Source: Jaapia argillacea MUCL 33604 (Eukaryota; Basidiomycota; Agaricomycetes; Jaapiales; Jaapiaceae). Taken from it: 64,000 bases of DNA. The DNA is taken from NCBI GenBank assembly GCA_000697665.1, contig KL197725.1, positions 397,804 through 461,803 on the forward strand. Direction: 5' to 3'. Positions within the stretch are counted from its first letter, which is position 1. Every line of letters begins with the position of its first letter. Below are positions 12,001-23,000 of this stretch, in pieces. Position numbers and translations under genes: made by a program. A model generated the notes under the pieces. It saw only the letters and a list, made by a program, of their open reading frames with translations, was not told where the DNA came from and searched no databases.

Positions 12001-12157
12001 GACTCAATCTATCAGTTCTTGCAAGATGACAAGTTGGGACAAGCCTCGGATACCCCCACCATCTACTCAGTTGGGTGAGCATATAGTCTCCAATACACAG
12101 TGCCAACATACCAAGTGAGAGCAACCTGAGTCCTCGAGTTTTGTTCTGGTTAGACAT
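9008..12157 (-). CDS. Patatin / NB-ARC / TPR NLR-like protein, one in-frame stop
   Basis: Five exons (minus): 12157-12112, 12062-11924, 11862-11638, 11583-10639, 10586-9008. The introns are 49-61 bp with GT-AG ends, giving 977 residues. The N-terminus is a patatin-like phospholipase domain. DGGGIRG lies at residues 16-22 across the first intron, the elbow motif reads GTGTG, and FIDAG near residue 200 supplies the catalytic Asp. NB-ARC follows: P-loop GLGGAGKTQ at about 427-435, Walker B LLLLDNADDP, ILITTRN, and LGCLALA. Four 42-residue TPRs close the protein. Fungal proteins of this layout are STAND NTPases thought to couple ligand sensing by TPRs to a lipase effector. Oddities: the nucleophile Ser of GxSxG is Gly here, and exon 2 has one in-frame TGA (codon near residue 35). 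The gene is thus either recently dead or encodes a non-catalytic patatin. Its C-terminus ends abruptly in a TPR. A gypsy LTR ends 126 bp upstream of the start. Confidence 0.85.
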
Positions 12158-12277
12158 TGTGTAGATGATGGCAGATGGCAAAGTCATTGAAGGAGAAAGC
12201 GACATGCAGCAGCCATCAATTGGTTATCCTGATAGACGCCCACCTGCAACGGACTTAGGTGCCAAGTTCTGGACACC

Positions 12278-12282
12278 CATGA
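12278..12282. repeat. Target-site duplication (catga), left copy
   Basis: The 5 bp catga immediately before the LTR at 12283 recurs immediately after the LTR that ends at 28399 (28400-28404). It marks one insertion event for the outer element. Confidence 0.9.
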
Positions 12283-12532
12283 TGACACAAACAAAAAGAT
12301 GTAGGAAATGCCAACTCAAAGATGGGGAGTATCCTCCATCAAGAGCAGCTTATATATTCATGGAGAATACAGTTCTGACTATGGAAAGTGGAGTGCTCAG
12401 TAAGATACTGCGGACTGTGCTCAGAGAATACTCAGGAGAAACTGCAGTGCTCAGTAATGATGTATTAGAAACATTCGTTAGAATGTTCAGGAATGTGAAG
12501 GTGAAGGGGTGGGAAAATGTGAAATCATGACA
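12283..12532 (-). repeat. 3' LTR of the outer element
   Basis: A 250 bp LTR, TG..CA-bounded, with a minus-strand TATA at 12350-12356. It is transcribed in the same direction as the NLR gene that starts 126 bp beyond it, so it may act as that gene's promoter. Confidence 0.95.
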
Positions 12533-12544
12533 AATACCCCCTCC

Positions 12545-15500
12545 TTAAGGATCACGTCCCCGTGATTCAGATTGGCGAAGCTGCCAACGGAGATAAGCAT
12601 TGTTATAAACCAGCCCAAATGGGTTGGAGTCCATCTCAAAATAATCAGACCAAGAGTCGGTCCAATCAATACGTTGAATTTGCTGTCCACCAGAGACAGT
12701 GATAGTGGGCATACGGGGTACGGTGGGATTTAATTGATGAAATTTATCAACTAAATCCTTGCAAACTTTGATCATCGTCCACCTGGGTTCCCAGGTGTTA
12801 TCAGATCGCGGCTTTCCCTTCCATTTGATTAGATATTGTAGTCCACCTTGGACTACCTTAGAATCAAGAATTTCCTCTGGTACAGCCTGAGGATCAACCA
12901 AAACAGTTGGAGTTTGAAGTACCGGTGTCTGTGTTGGAAACTCGGGTGCTGTATATGGTAATAATAAAGCCTCATTGAAAACCAGGTGGATTCCTTTCCA
13001 CAAGGTTGGCAACTTTAGCTTATACACGCTATTTCCAACGTGCTTCTCTATTTCAAATGGACCATAGCATCTATCATCTAGCTTCTTGCTAGGTCGGTCC
13101 ATTCTAATATTAATCCCCTCTAGAAGGACTTTATCACCAATATTATAGTCTACAGCACTTTTATGACCCTTGTTGTATTGGTGCTTCATGATCTCTTGGG
13201 ATAACAACAATGCAGTTGTTGCTTCCAATTGGATTTTCTTCATGTGTTCCGAAAATTGGATCACACTCTTGCTTTTCAACTCCTTCCTAGTTTCAATGCC
13301 AGTATAGGCTTCAAAACCATGAGTCATAAAGAATGGGGAGAATCCCGTCGAGGAATGTTTCCTATTACGGTAGGCAAACTCGGCCATGGGTAACCAATCA
13401 GACCAATCTGATTGTTGGTGATTTATGAAGATCTGTAGATAGGTCTGGATCTCACGATTCATCCATTCTGTTTGACCATCAGTTTGAGGATGGTAAGCTG
13501 TATTTGGATTTCTGGTTATGCCCAGTGCTTTATAGATATCTTTAATGAATTGAGACACAAATTGTGGTCCATGATCGGAAGTGATCCGATGAGACAATCC
13601 ATGTTTGGCCCAAACATTTTGAATATATAAATTAGCCCATCCTTCTGAGTTCAACTCATCAATGGTGGGAATAGCAATATAATCTTTTGATTTCATATCA
13701 ACAATCACCAGAATTGCTGTATGACCCAGAGAGTTGGGAAGATGTGTCATCATGTCAACTGAGACATATTCCCAATTATGACTAGGAACTGGATTCGGAT
13801 GCAAAGGCACTGCCTTCTTCTGTTGGTTGTACTTGACTCTCTGACAAGTCTCACAACCTTTTACATATTTTTTAACATCCTTGCATATGGATGGCCACCA
13901 GTAAGAGCGATAGATAAGCTCTTGGATTTTCTCTTGACCGGGATGTCCAGCACTAATGGAATTGTGATGAGATTGAATCACTTTTCCACACAGTGTTTGA
14001 TCTTCCAGAACAACCAATCGTTCTTTTCTCCAGACGAATCCCTGTTCGTCTTGATGATAATCACCATTACCGTCTTCCACAGCTTTGACGACCAACTTGT
14101 CATATAGATTAAGTTTTGCTTCAATCTCAGATTGAAGTTTATCTGTTCCCTCCACGGTAATTGCTTGGAACCATTCTGGTTTTAACAATGTAAGGTCTTC
14201 ATTGTTGTTTGTGGTTCCCTGATGATCTGGTCGACGAGATAAGGGGTCGGCTTTGATCATGGTCTTTCCAGGCTTATGGATCAGGTCAAAGTTGTATTGA
14301 GTTAACTTTGCTGACCATCTTGCTTGTTGTGGACTTAGGTGTTGGGGTTTTCGATAATAAATAAGATTTTTATGATCAGTATGAATTTCGAACTTCTGTT
14401 GTCCACCCAACAAGAAGTGACGCCACTCATCAAGAGTGGTGATCATAGCAAGCATTTCTCTATCGTAAATTTTGTAATTGCATTTGGCAGGGGACAGACT
14501 TTTGGACAGATACGCAATGGGTTTCCACACACCATTTTGTTTCTGTGCAAGTTCTGCACCTAACGCAAACATTGAAGCGTCACATTCTACTTTGAATTGA
14601 TCAGTGTCATTTGGAATGGCAAGGATCGGTGCTGATGTCATAGCACTTTTCAAAGCTGAAAAAGCTTCATTTTGTTCTGGTCCCCAGGACCATTCAGCAA
14701 GACCAGTGAGTTTAGTCATTGGTGAAGCGATTTTTGAGAAGTCTTTTATGAATTTTCGATAAAAATTGGCAAACCCTAGGAATTGTTGGATATCTTGTTT
14801 GCATTTCGGGGTTGGCCAGCCCAAAACACCTTCTACTTTAGATGGATCCATGCGAACAAATCCATCTCCAATAATATGTCCCAAATATTCAACCTCCCCC
14901 TTCTCAAACTCGCACTTCTCCAGTTTGCAGGTGAGGTTGTTATCACACAGTATCTGCAATACTCGCACTGTGATTTCACGCTGTTCCTCCAGAGAAGATG
15001 TGAAAATGAGGATATCATCCAAATAAACTACAACTTTTCCTTGCAAGACAAGGTCATGGAAAACATCATTCATCATGGTTTGGAAAGTCGATGGGCTATT
15101 TGTTAAACCAAAGAACATAACCAAGGGCTTGTACAAGCCTCGATTGGTGATGAAAGCCGCCTTTTCCTCGTCACCTTCTTTTATTCGAATATTATTATAA
15201 CCCCACCTAACATCAAGTTTGGTGAAGTATTTCGCACCATGAAGACGATCAAGTAACTCTGCGATTAATGGAAGAGGATACTTGTTCTTTTTCGTGAGGT
15301 CATTTAATTTACGATAATCTTGGACCGGTCGGAGATTACCTTCCTTCTTTTTGATGAAGAAGAATGGTGCACCCCAAGGGGATTTGGATGGACGAATGTG
15401 CTTCGTTACCAAATTCTCTTCCAAGAACTTATCAAGTTCCTTTTGCTCATCGAGAGTCATGGAATAGACTTTTCCAGCATAAGGTTTAGCACCTTCCACG

Positions 15501-15727
15501 AGTTCGATCGCATGATCATACGGTTGATGTTCGGGGAGAGTGTCGAATGTCTTGGATTCAAAGACATCACAAAAAGAGTGATAATGATGAGGAACAAGTT
15601 CCTCAAAAGAACCAATCTTTTTATGCTTATTTTTCTCTATTACGATATCCATCGCGTTGGTGGCTCGTAGATAGTGGGATGGGGTCGAGGGGGGGCGCAA
15701 AGCCATCCATCGCCTTACATCCAACAT
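12545..15727 (-). CDS. Pol polyprotein of the outer gypsy element (RT, RNase H, integrase, chromodomain)
   Basis: A single open frame of 1,060 residues. In order it contains reverse transcriptase (VYLDDIL active-site box), RNase H (VECDAS start), an integrase zinc-binding HHCC domain (HPGQEKIQELIYRSYWWP region, CETCQ), an integrase core, and a C-terminal chromodomain with a YLIKWKGKP core. The chromodomain places it among the chromoviruses, which use it to steer integration towards marked chromatin. It lies directly upstream of the polypurine tract and 3' LTR. It is the longest open retroelement frame in the window. Confidence 0.95.
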   Translation of the reverse strand: MLDVRRWMALRPPSTPSHYLRATNAMDIVIEKNKHKKIGSFEELVPHHYHSFCDVFESKTFDTLPEHQPYDHAIELVEGAKPYAGKVYSMTLDEQKELDKFLEENLVTKHIRPSKSPWGAPFFFIKKKEGNLRPVQDYRKLNDLTKKNKYPLPLIAELLDRLHGAKYFTKLDVRWGYNNIRIKEGDEEKAAFITNRGLYKPLVMFFGLTNSPSTFQTMMNDVFHDLVLQGKVVVYLDDILIFTSSLEEQREITVRVLQILCDNNLTCKLEKCEFEKGEVEYLGHIIGDGFVRMDPSKVEGVLGWPTPKCKQDIQQFLGFANFYRKFIKDFSKIASPMTKLTGLAEWSWGPEQNEAFSALKSAMTSAPILAIPNDTDQFKVECDASMFALGAELAQKQNGVWKPIAYLSKSLSPAKCNYKIYDREMLAMITTLDEWRHFLLGGQQKFEIHTDHKNLIYYRKPQHLSPQQARWSAKLTQYNFDLIHKPGKTMIKADPLSRRPDHQGTTNNNEDLTLLKPEWFQAITVEGTDKLQSEIEAKLNLYDKLVVKAVEDGNGDYHQDEQGFVWRKERLVVLEDQTLCGKVIQSHHNSISAGHPGQEKIQELIYRSYWWPSICKDVKKYVKGCETCQRVKYNQQKKAVPLHPNPVPSHNWEYVSVDMMTHLPNSLGHTAILVIVDMKSKDYIAIPTIDELNSEGWANLYIQNVWAKHGLSHRITSDHGPQFVSQFIKDIYKALGITRNPNTAYHPQTDGQTEWMNREIQTYLQIFINHQQSDWSDWLPMAEFAYRNRKHSSTGFSPFFMTHGFEAYTGIETRKELKSKSVIQFSEHMKKIQLEATTALLLSQEIMKHQYNKGHKSAVDYNIGDKVLLEGINIRMDRPSKKLDDRCYGPFEIEKHVGNSVYKLKLPTLWKGIHLVFNEALLLPYTAPEFPTQTPVLQTPTVLVDPQAVPEEILDSKVVQGGLQYLIKWKGKPRSDNTWEPRWTMIKVCKDLVDKFHQLNPTVPRMPTITVSGGQQIQRIDWTDSWSDYFEMDSNPFGLVYNNAYLRWQLRQSESRGRDP

Positions 15728-15757
15728 ATATAACTTATCACCATCATCAATTTCAAC

Positions 15758-16944
15758 TCAATGAATATGAATACAAGAGTCTGGACAATGTGGAAATTCA
15801 ATTAAACCTTGTTTCCAGTGAATTATCGGATCATGATGTTCAATCCATTCATAACCAAGGAAAAGATCTGCTTTTCCAAGGTCGGTGACTAGAAACATAC
15901 ATGTTTCTTTATGGTCACCAATTGTCGTAGATAGGTGTATATAGTCGGTAATGAAACCTCCAGCGTTAACAGAGCCGTCGGCATTATAGACTTCTATTGG
16001 TTTGTCAAACTTCATGGTGTCCAGACCATGTCGTACAACAAAATCTCTATTAACACATGATCCTGTACTGCTGGAATCAATAAGTGCTATCATATCTATA
16101 GATAGGGTAGTTGCTGGATTGGTAATCATGACAGGCAAGTCCATTTGCATGCCCCGATTCAACCCTTTGACAACTTTAAATAACTTTGGACCTTCGGTGG
16201 TGATACTCCAAAGTTCCTTGGCAACCTTCACACTAGGTTGTTTTTTATCGTCAACATTGTGAATTTCTTCAATGGAGACTTTTCTATTTTTCTTTATTAC
16301 TACTGGTACAAGTGGAGTCATAGGGGAATTAAGCACGGATGATGTTCTGCCGCACTTCCTTTCAGAAGACACCCCTGACGATGATGAAATACATGGTGAT
16401 ACAAAAGACATAGATCGTTCTTGACTATCTATGCTTTCTGGTAGTGAGTCTTCAATATGTAGTACAGAGAATTTGTTCAGAGAAGAGAATACAGATGGCA
16501 GAGGATCTGGTGTGTTCAGACCATGCCAGAGCCAAAACCTGCTGCTTTCGCAGCCTCTGGATCCTTTTTGATCCAGGCTTTCATTTTGTTGATGAGGTCA
16601 GTGGGAGATTCCTTCTCCGTGACTTCTTCGATTGAGGCCGTCTTGGTTTCAGTCCATTGGATCTGTTGATCCTTTGGTCGATTGGGGATGTGCCAAGGGC
16701 TCCCACAAGTACCCTTCTTGCTTTGTTTGGCCTTGCACTTCACACAAGGTCGATCGGTTATGCTCCGATCCACGTCCATGGGCTGTCCTCGCCCAAAGAA
16801 GGTTTGCCCCTTCAAGCCGCTTGTTGTCGCAGAGGTCACCTGCATTGCCCCTGCCTGTGGGGCCTTCTTTTGCTGATACAATCCTGATGTGTACAGCGTT
16901 GTTTCCTCCTTGTGTTGTCAATGATTTTCATCAATCGCGACTAG
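15758..16944 (-). mobile_element. Protease and C-terminal gag of the outer element
   Basis: The minus strand encodes a retropepsin-like segment (ALIDSSST box, near 16060) and, upstream of it, a gag tail rich in Lys/Gln with a cysteine cluster (CVKCKAK, near 16730). The rest of gag lies beyond the nested element at 26010. This part is broken. Confidence 0.8.
16940..16944. repeat. Target-site duplication (actag), left copy
   Basis: actag precedes the inner element's left LTR and recurs at 26010-26014 directly after its right LTR. Confidence 0.95.
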
Positions 16945-17431
16945 TGTTACAACTCTGTATACCTGTTTCATTTTTCGTTATCTTATCTTATCTTGGACCT
17001 CTTATCTCATCTTATCACGTCTCGCTCTGGACTTGCTCTATTTATATCTCGCCGTGCTATTATTAACTCAGCTTCTCATTCTACACCCCGTTCGGCCGGT
17101 TACCAATTCTTCTGGACATTCCACCTTATTCTCTATGTTTCTATCATGTTCTCCCTTATTCCCAGGACACTACCCTTAGCTCCTTCTATACCTTTCTACT
17201 ACATTCTATCACTTTGACTCCAGTATATAAGGCGCTCTCACTCTCCGGTATTCCTTAAGCTTGTCCACTTGAATAATACAGCCTTTAGCCTGTACCCTTC
17301 AACTGGTTTGCTCTCGTTCGTCATCCTCTACAGCCTCAAGTCGTAGCCTGAGTCCTGGTCAAGCCAAAGTATCCAAAGGACTTACAAGCCTTACTTGCTA
17401 CTTTGTGCCAATGCTAAAGTCGCTCGTAACA
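16945..17431 (+). repeat. 5' LTR of the inner element
   Basis: Starts tgttacaact and ends cgtaaca. TATATAA is at 17224-17230, and the predicted transcript start/self-primer AAGCTTGTCCA at 17257-17267. Confidence 0.95.
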
Positions 17432-17433
17432 CT

Positions 17434-17444
17434 TGGACAAGCTT
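17434..17444 (+). promoter_or_regulatory. Predicted self-priming primer-binding site (inner element)
   Basis: TGGACAAGCTT lies 2 nt inside the 5' LTR. It is exactly complementary, 11 of 11, to AAGCTTGTCCA at 17257-17267, which starts 33 nt after the first base of the LTR TATA box. This is the arrangement known from the Tf1/sushi group, where the 5' end of the RNA folds back to prime reverse transcription. Confidence 0.7.
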
Positions 17445-18573
17445 TCACACACCCTACTCACCCTACAACACTGATGCAGTCAGGATCTGCAACCTCATCC
17501 ACCCTGGAATCCTACCGTGTTGTCATAACCAACAAGCCCCGCCTGAGTATTGTCAATACCATCGACATTTGACCCCTGTTCCTGGTACAACAAGGTGCTA
17601 GCAACACATTCGATCGCTTCCCAGTGCAATGCCACAACCACAACCAATTCTTGTTCGTCAAACGACGAATAACCCACACCTTACACCCAGTCGGCAACCC
17701 CAACCTAGAAGCTCCTATCCAACTACTCCCCGTCACCGCCCGCTACCTTACCCCACACTCCCCTGCACACGAAAAAGTCAAGCAATGAACCAAACTAGTC
17801 CGCATTCTCATCCTCCTCAAAGCACTTGTTAAATACCAAACCTGGCAGAAGTACAGATCCACATCGACACTTTCTTAAGTGCGTTTTTGCTCATCACCCA
17901 GGAACTTGACCAACTTTACAACCAGCTCAACATCATCAGCGCCGACCTAATTGCCCTTCACGCATGAATCAACAACATCATCAAACAAGTATGCCAACAA
18001 GCAGAAGAAGTAGAACTACTCCACTGACAACACATCGAACTAGTTCCCCCACCCTCACGCACTTGTCAAAATTGATCCACGCAGACCCTCTGCATATCAA
18101 CAACACACGCTTCCTAAGGATACCTTTGCGCCCACGTTTCAATATCTCAATTGATACAACGACAGAGTCAAAAGTAGAATCCATTATGATGAGTCCAATG
18201 GCCTATTCTTCTATAATCGAAACCCCTTTGTCGCATGACCCATGGGAGGGTTTACCCAGTTTGGAGAACCCAATCAATTTCCTTATGACCCAGATCTCCC
18301 TACCTACCAAGAATACCTCCAACTTCACCCCAAAGTCCTACCCAAATCCCTACAACACCCAAAACAACAAGAGCACTACCACCGACCAGCCCTGTATCAC
18401 CTCCAGTTGTCTCCCCCCTACCACTTGTCTCATCCTCCTCTGCTCAACCCCCATGGACTAACCCCCATCAAAGAATCTTTCGAGGAGGAACCCCTTGACC
18501 TAAACCCCCGTCGCGACAACCCAGTCGACAATCCATCCACAGCGACTGAGGACTACAAGAACTACGTGAAGCT
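17445..18573 (+). mobile_element. Leader and start of gag region of the inner element
   Basis: C/A-rich sequence with short Pro/Thr/Gln-rich frames between the primer-binding site and the recognisable gag. I cannot place a gag start with confidence. Confidence 0.5.
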
Positions 18574-19950
18574 GTGTCTAGATCTGCTTCTAGAACATCT
18601 TACCGAGCCCCAGAAGAATCAGACGACAACCACTCAACCACCAAGGAAGAAGCGGAAACTCAACCTGCCCCTATCACTGAAGAACCCAAAGATTCACACT
18701 CCCCAACACAGGACCCTCCTACTGGGCAAATTGATCCTGAAGAACCCACTCCCATCCCCATCAACACCAAACCCACTCCCGACCCACCCAACTACCCCAT
18801 ACCAACTCCAATCCCCCAACCCCAAGTCCCACCTGTTCCGCCGCCACCAGGCCCCACACATAGCAGCACCATGTCCAGCGCGACTAACAACAAAGGACCC
18901 AAACTTGCCCCCCCATCAGTCTTTACCGGCGATCGCCGACAAACTGACAAATTCGTTCAAGAAGTTAAACTTAACATCAGAGCCAATCCTGACAACTTCA
19001 AGAACGAATGGGCCAAGATCGCCTACACTCTTTCTTTTATGAAAGACGGCACCGCCGGTTCCTGGGCGATGAAATACATAGAAGATTATGAGAAGCCCAC
19101 CGGCCCCTGTACCAAAGCGGATGGAAGCAAGGACACTTGGGACGAATTCATTACCTGCGTCAAGGACGCGTTTAAGGAATTGGACAAAGGAGGAACCGCA
19201 AGGATGCAAATCCAGAACCTACAACAGGGAAGATCATCTGTCAACGACTATGTCGCCAAATTCGAGGACCTAGCGCACTACACCAAATTCAACAATGCCG
19301 CCCTACTTGAGTACTTCAAGAAGGGACTCAATTGGGACATCCTCCACGCCATCATCCACCTTCCCACTCCCCCATCCAATTACGCCAACTTTAAAGCTGC
19401 TGCCATCCAAGAAGACCTCCTTCGACAACAAGCCACAGCCGAGAAATCCTGGAGATTTTGTTCAGCCAAACCCATATACCCTGACAACCCCCCCCCAGGT
19501 ACCAACAACCCCACCCCCAGGTACCAACAACCCCACCCCCAGGTACCAACAACCCCACCCCCAGGTACCAACAACCCCACCCCCAGGTACCAACAACCCT
19601 ACCAATCAGAAGGCATCCCCATGGACATCGACGCCACTCGGTTTGGAAGAAACCGACGAACCGGACAATTCTGACATCTGGACGATCAAGAACGGAAGAA
19701 GTTAAGGGATACCAACGCATGCTTCTACTGCCGCAAACCCAGACACTTCTCCCACGATTGCCCAGACAAACGAAAGAAGCCATTCAAGAAACACTTCCAA
19801 GCTAGGGCTGTCGAAATAGGAGAAGAAAAGGAAGAAGAACCAAGAGACGTAGGAAAAGAGATCAGGAATCTTTTACAAGATACGGCAGAGGATAACAGAT
19901 GGGAGGTAGTACAAATGGTCAGAGAAGAATTTGCTAAATTGGGTTTTTAA
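18574..19950 (+). mobile_element. Gag region of the inner element
   Basis: A proline-rich N-terminal part precedes a retrotransposon gag core (FTGDRRQTDKFVQEV region, about 18915-19440, with GTAGSWA and YVAKFEDLA stretches). A 22 bp tandem repeat encodes a Pro/Thr/Asn/Gln linker, and a CCHC zinc knuckle (CFYCRKPRHFSHDCP) lies at 19720-19764. This is nucleocapsid-type gag of Ty3/gypsy elements. The region is broken. Confidence 0.85.
19491..19602 (+). repeat. 22-bp tandem repeat in gag linker
   Basis: Five near-perfect copies of aggtaccaacaaccccaccc plus two C. A 22 bp period is not a multiple of three, so successive copies are read in successive frames, giving a 22-residue supra-repeat rich in Pro, Thr, Asn and Gln. 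Confidence 0.9.
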
Positions 19951-20012
19951 ATCACCTTCTGCCTGTGGCGAACGAGAAGGTTAAATGAGATTCCTTTAAT
20001 CAATACCAAGTC

Positions 20013-23000
20013 TTGGATACCCCCAAATTACTATCTATTTCCACCTTAAAGAATTCAGGAACTCCATCTTTACGTATCCAAATTGAACTTATCGGAAGGA
20101 ATCAAACCAACACCACCGAAGCCTTAGTCGACAGCAGGGCCACCGGGAACCTAATCAGTTATGAATACGCTGTCAAAAAACAAATGAACCTCCAGAAGCT
20201 ACCAACATGAATCCCTGTTCATAACATCAACGACTTGGAGAATGCAAATGGAGAAATTCACTACTATGTCGAGTTAGGAGTCCGAATTCACGGACAGGAA
20301 GAAGGAACCCACACAGAAAACAATCGATTTTACGTCACTAATATAGGGAAAGAAAACATCATTCTCAGAAGTGATTGGCTACTAGAACACAACCCCGAAA
20401 TAGACTGGCAAACTTACACACTCAACCTCAGTCGATGCCCAGATACATGCAAGATCCAACAAGGACCCATCTCCATGCGAGCCAAACCTGTCCCGAAAGC
20501 CCAAGACCACGACACAGAACCTATCATAATCGAGGAAGTGAAAACCAAAATACAGAAACATAGGAAGCAGGGAGTACTCCCCTCTGAATTATGGACTACA
20601 GATGAAACCATGAATCCAGACCAGGAAATACAACCCTGGACATACCAAGGCATCAAAGTACACCACGCCCTAATGGGAAACCCACTACCTGAGGACAACG
20701 AAGAATCCAATGAAGACGACCATCCTATCATCATTACAGCAAGGGCTCACAGGAATAAATCCATCGAACTAGCAGAAAAAGCCGCCCAAGGACAAAAAGA
20801 AAGAACATTGGAGGAGATGGTACCTAGGGAATACTGGAAATACAAAAGAATCTTCAAAAAGAAGGCATCAGAACACTTCCCAATAAAACGTCCCTGGGAT
20901 CACGCGATAGAATTGAAAGAGGGATGGAAACCAATCAATTGCAAAACTTACCCCTTATCCCCGTCGGAACAAAAGGAGCTGGACACCTTCCTGGAGGAAC
21001 AGTTGGGAAAGGAGTAGATCAGACCATCAAAATCCCAGTTATCATCACCATTCTTCTTCGTAAAAAAGAAGGATGGAAAACTTCGACCAACACAGGACTA
21101 TCGGTATCTCAATCTGATGACGGTCAAGAATACCTACCTGATACCCCTTATTTCTGAGCTCATCGATAAACTAAAAGGAGCCAAGATCTACTCCAAATTG
21201 GACCTATGATGGGGATATAACAATGTGAGAATAAAAGAAGGAGACGAATGGAAGGCGGCCTTTAAGACCAACCGAGGACTATATGAACCATGTGTCATGT
21301 TCTTCGGTTTAACTAACTCACCAGCAACCTTCCAAACAATGATGAACGAACTGTTCAAAGACCTGATCGACGAAGGACACGTTATAGTATACTTGGACGA
21401 CATCCTGGTCTTCACCCAAGATATAACCAGACATTGACAGATACTCCACCAAGTAATGGAGGTCCTAGAGGAAAACAACCTTTTCCTAAAACCAGAAAAA
21501 TGCATGTTCGAGGTTCCAAAAATCAAATATCTGGGACTAATGGTCTCCCACAACCTTGTGGAAATTGACCCAATTAAAGTCGCCGGAATTATGGAATGGC
21601 TGGAACCCAGGAAGGTGAAGGAGGTGCAATCCTTCCTAGGATTCTGCAACTTCTACCGACAATTCATTCGCAACTTCTCAAAGATTGCCAAGCCACTATT
21701 CAAGTTGACAAAAAAGGAGCACGAATGGGGCTGGACCACCAAATGCCAAGAAGCATTCGACAAACTCAAAGCATCGTTCACATTGCCCCCAACACTCGTA
21801 ACACCAGACACGACAAAACTGTTCCAAATCGAGTGCAACGCATCCGACTATGCAACTAGCGCCGTCCTAACACAATTAGAAGACAATGGAAAGTGGCACC
21901 CCATTGCATACTTGTCAAAATCCCTATCGGATGCGGAACGAAATTACAACATTTACGACAAGGAACTACTCGCGATCATTCACTCCTTGGAGGCATGGCA
22001 ACATTACCTGGAGGGATGTACCCACCAGATCAAGATCTACACCAACCACAAGAACCTGGAATACTTCCGAAACACCCAAAAACTCAGTCGACGGCAAGCG
22101 AGATGGGCCCAATTCCTGACACACTTCGACTTCGAATTGATACACAAACCAGGAAAGTCAAACAAATCAGACGGTCTTTCAAGATGACAAGACCATAAGG
22201 AGGGGGTGGACACCGACAATCAGGACAGAATATTATTAGGCCCCCAACTTTTCGTGAAACAAGTCAATATCACGGGACGAGGAACCACTTTGATGCACTC
22301 CCCCATCATTGCACAACAAACCCAACTAGCCATACGAAGCATAATATTGACAAACCCAGAGGAACATATACAGATAATAGGAAATTCGGATCTAAAAGAC
22401 AAAATCAAAAGGAATAACGAATTGGACAATTTGGTAGCAACAGCACTAGACTCCATTCGGACACGAGGACCACACTCCCTCACCAAAGGACTAGAAGAAT
22501 GGAACCTAGAAGACGGATTAATCCTCTACCGAGGAAAGATATATGTACCCAAAAACACTGATCTACAATGAAAGGTCATAAAATCATGCCACGACCCCAC
22601 CCTAATGGGACACCCTGGAAGATACAAAATGCTAGAAATCGTACAACGAGACTATTGGTGGCCTGGTATGTCGATATTCATCAGAAATTACGTCGAAGGA
22701 TGCGCAACGTGCCAATCCATCAAACCAAACAACAATCTGACACAAGAACCACTACACCCAACAGAAATCCCAACACGACCCTTCGAAATTGTAACACAAG
22801 ACTTCATCACAGGCATACCAGAAGTAGACAGCTTCGACGCCATCCATGTCCTCACCGATAGATTCACCAAAACCGTAATCTTCACACCCTGCAACAAGAC
22901 CATAGACGCCGATGGAACGGCAGAAATCCTCATCAAAGGTGCCTTCCGACGATACAGACTACCAGACAAAATGATATCAGACAGAGGACCCCAATTCACA

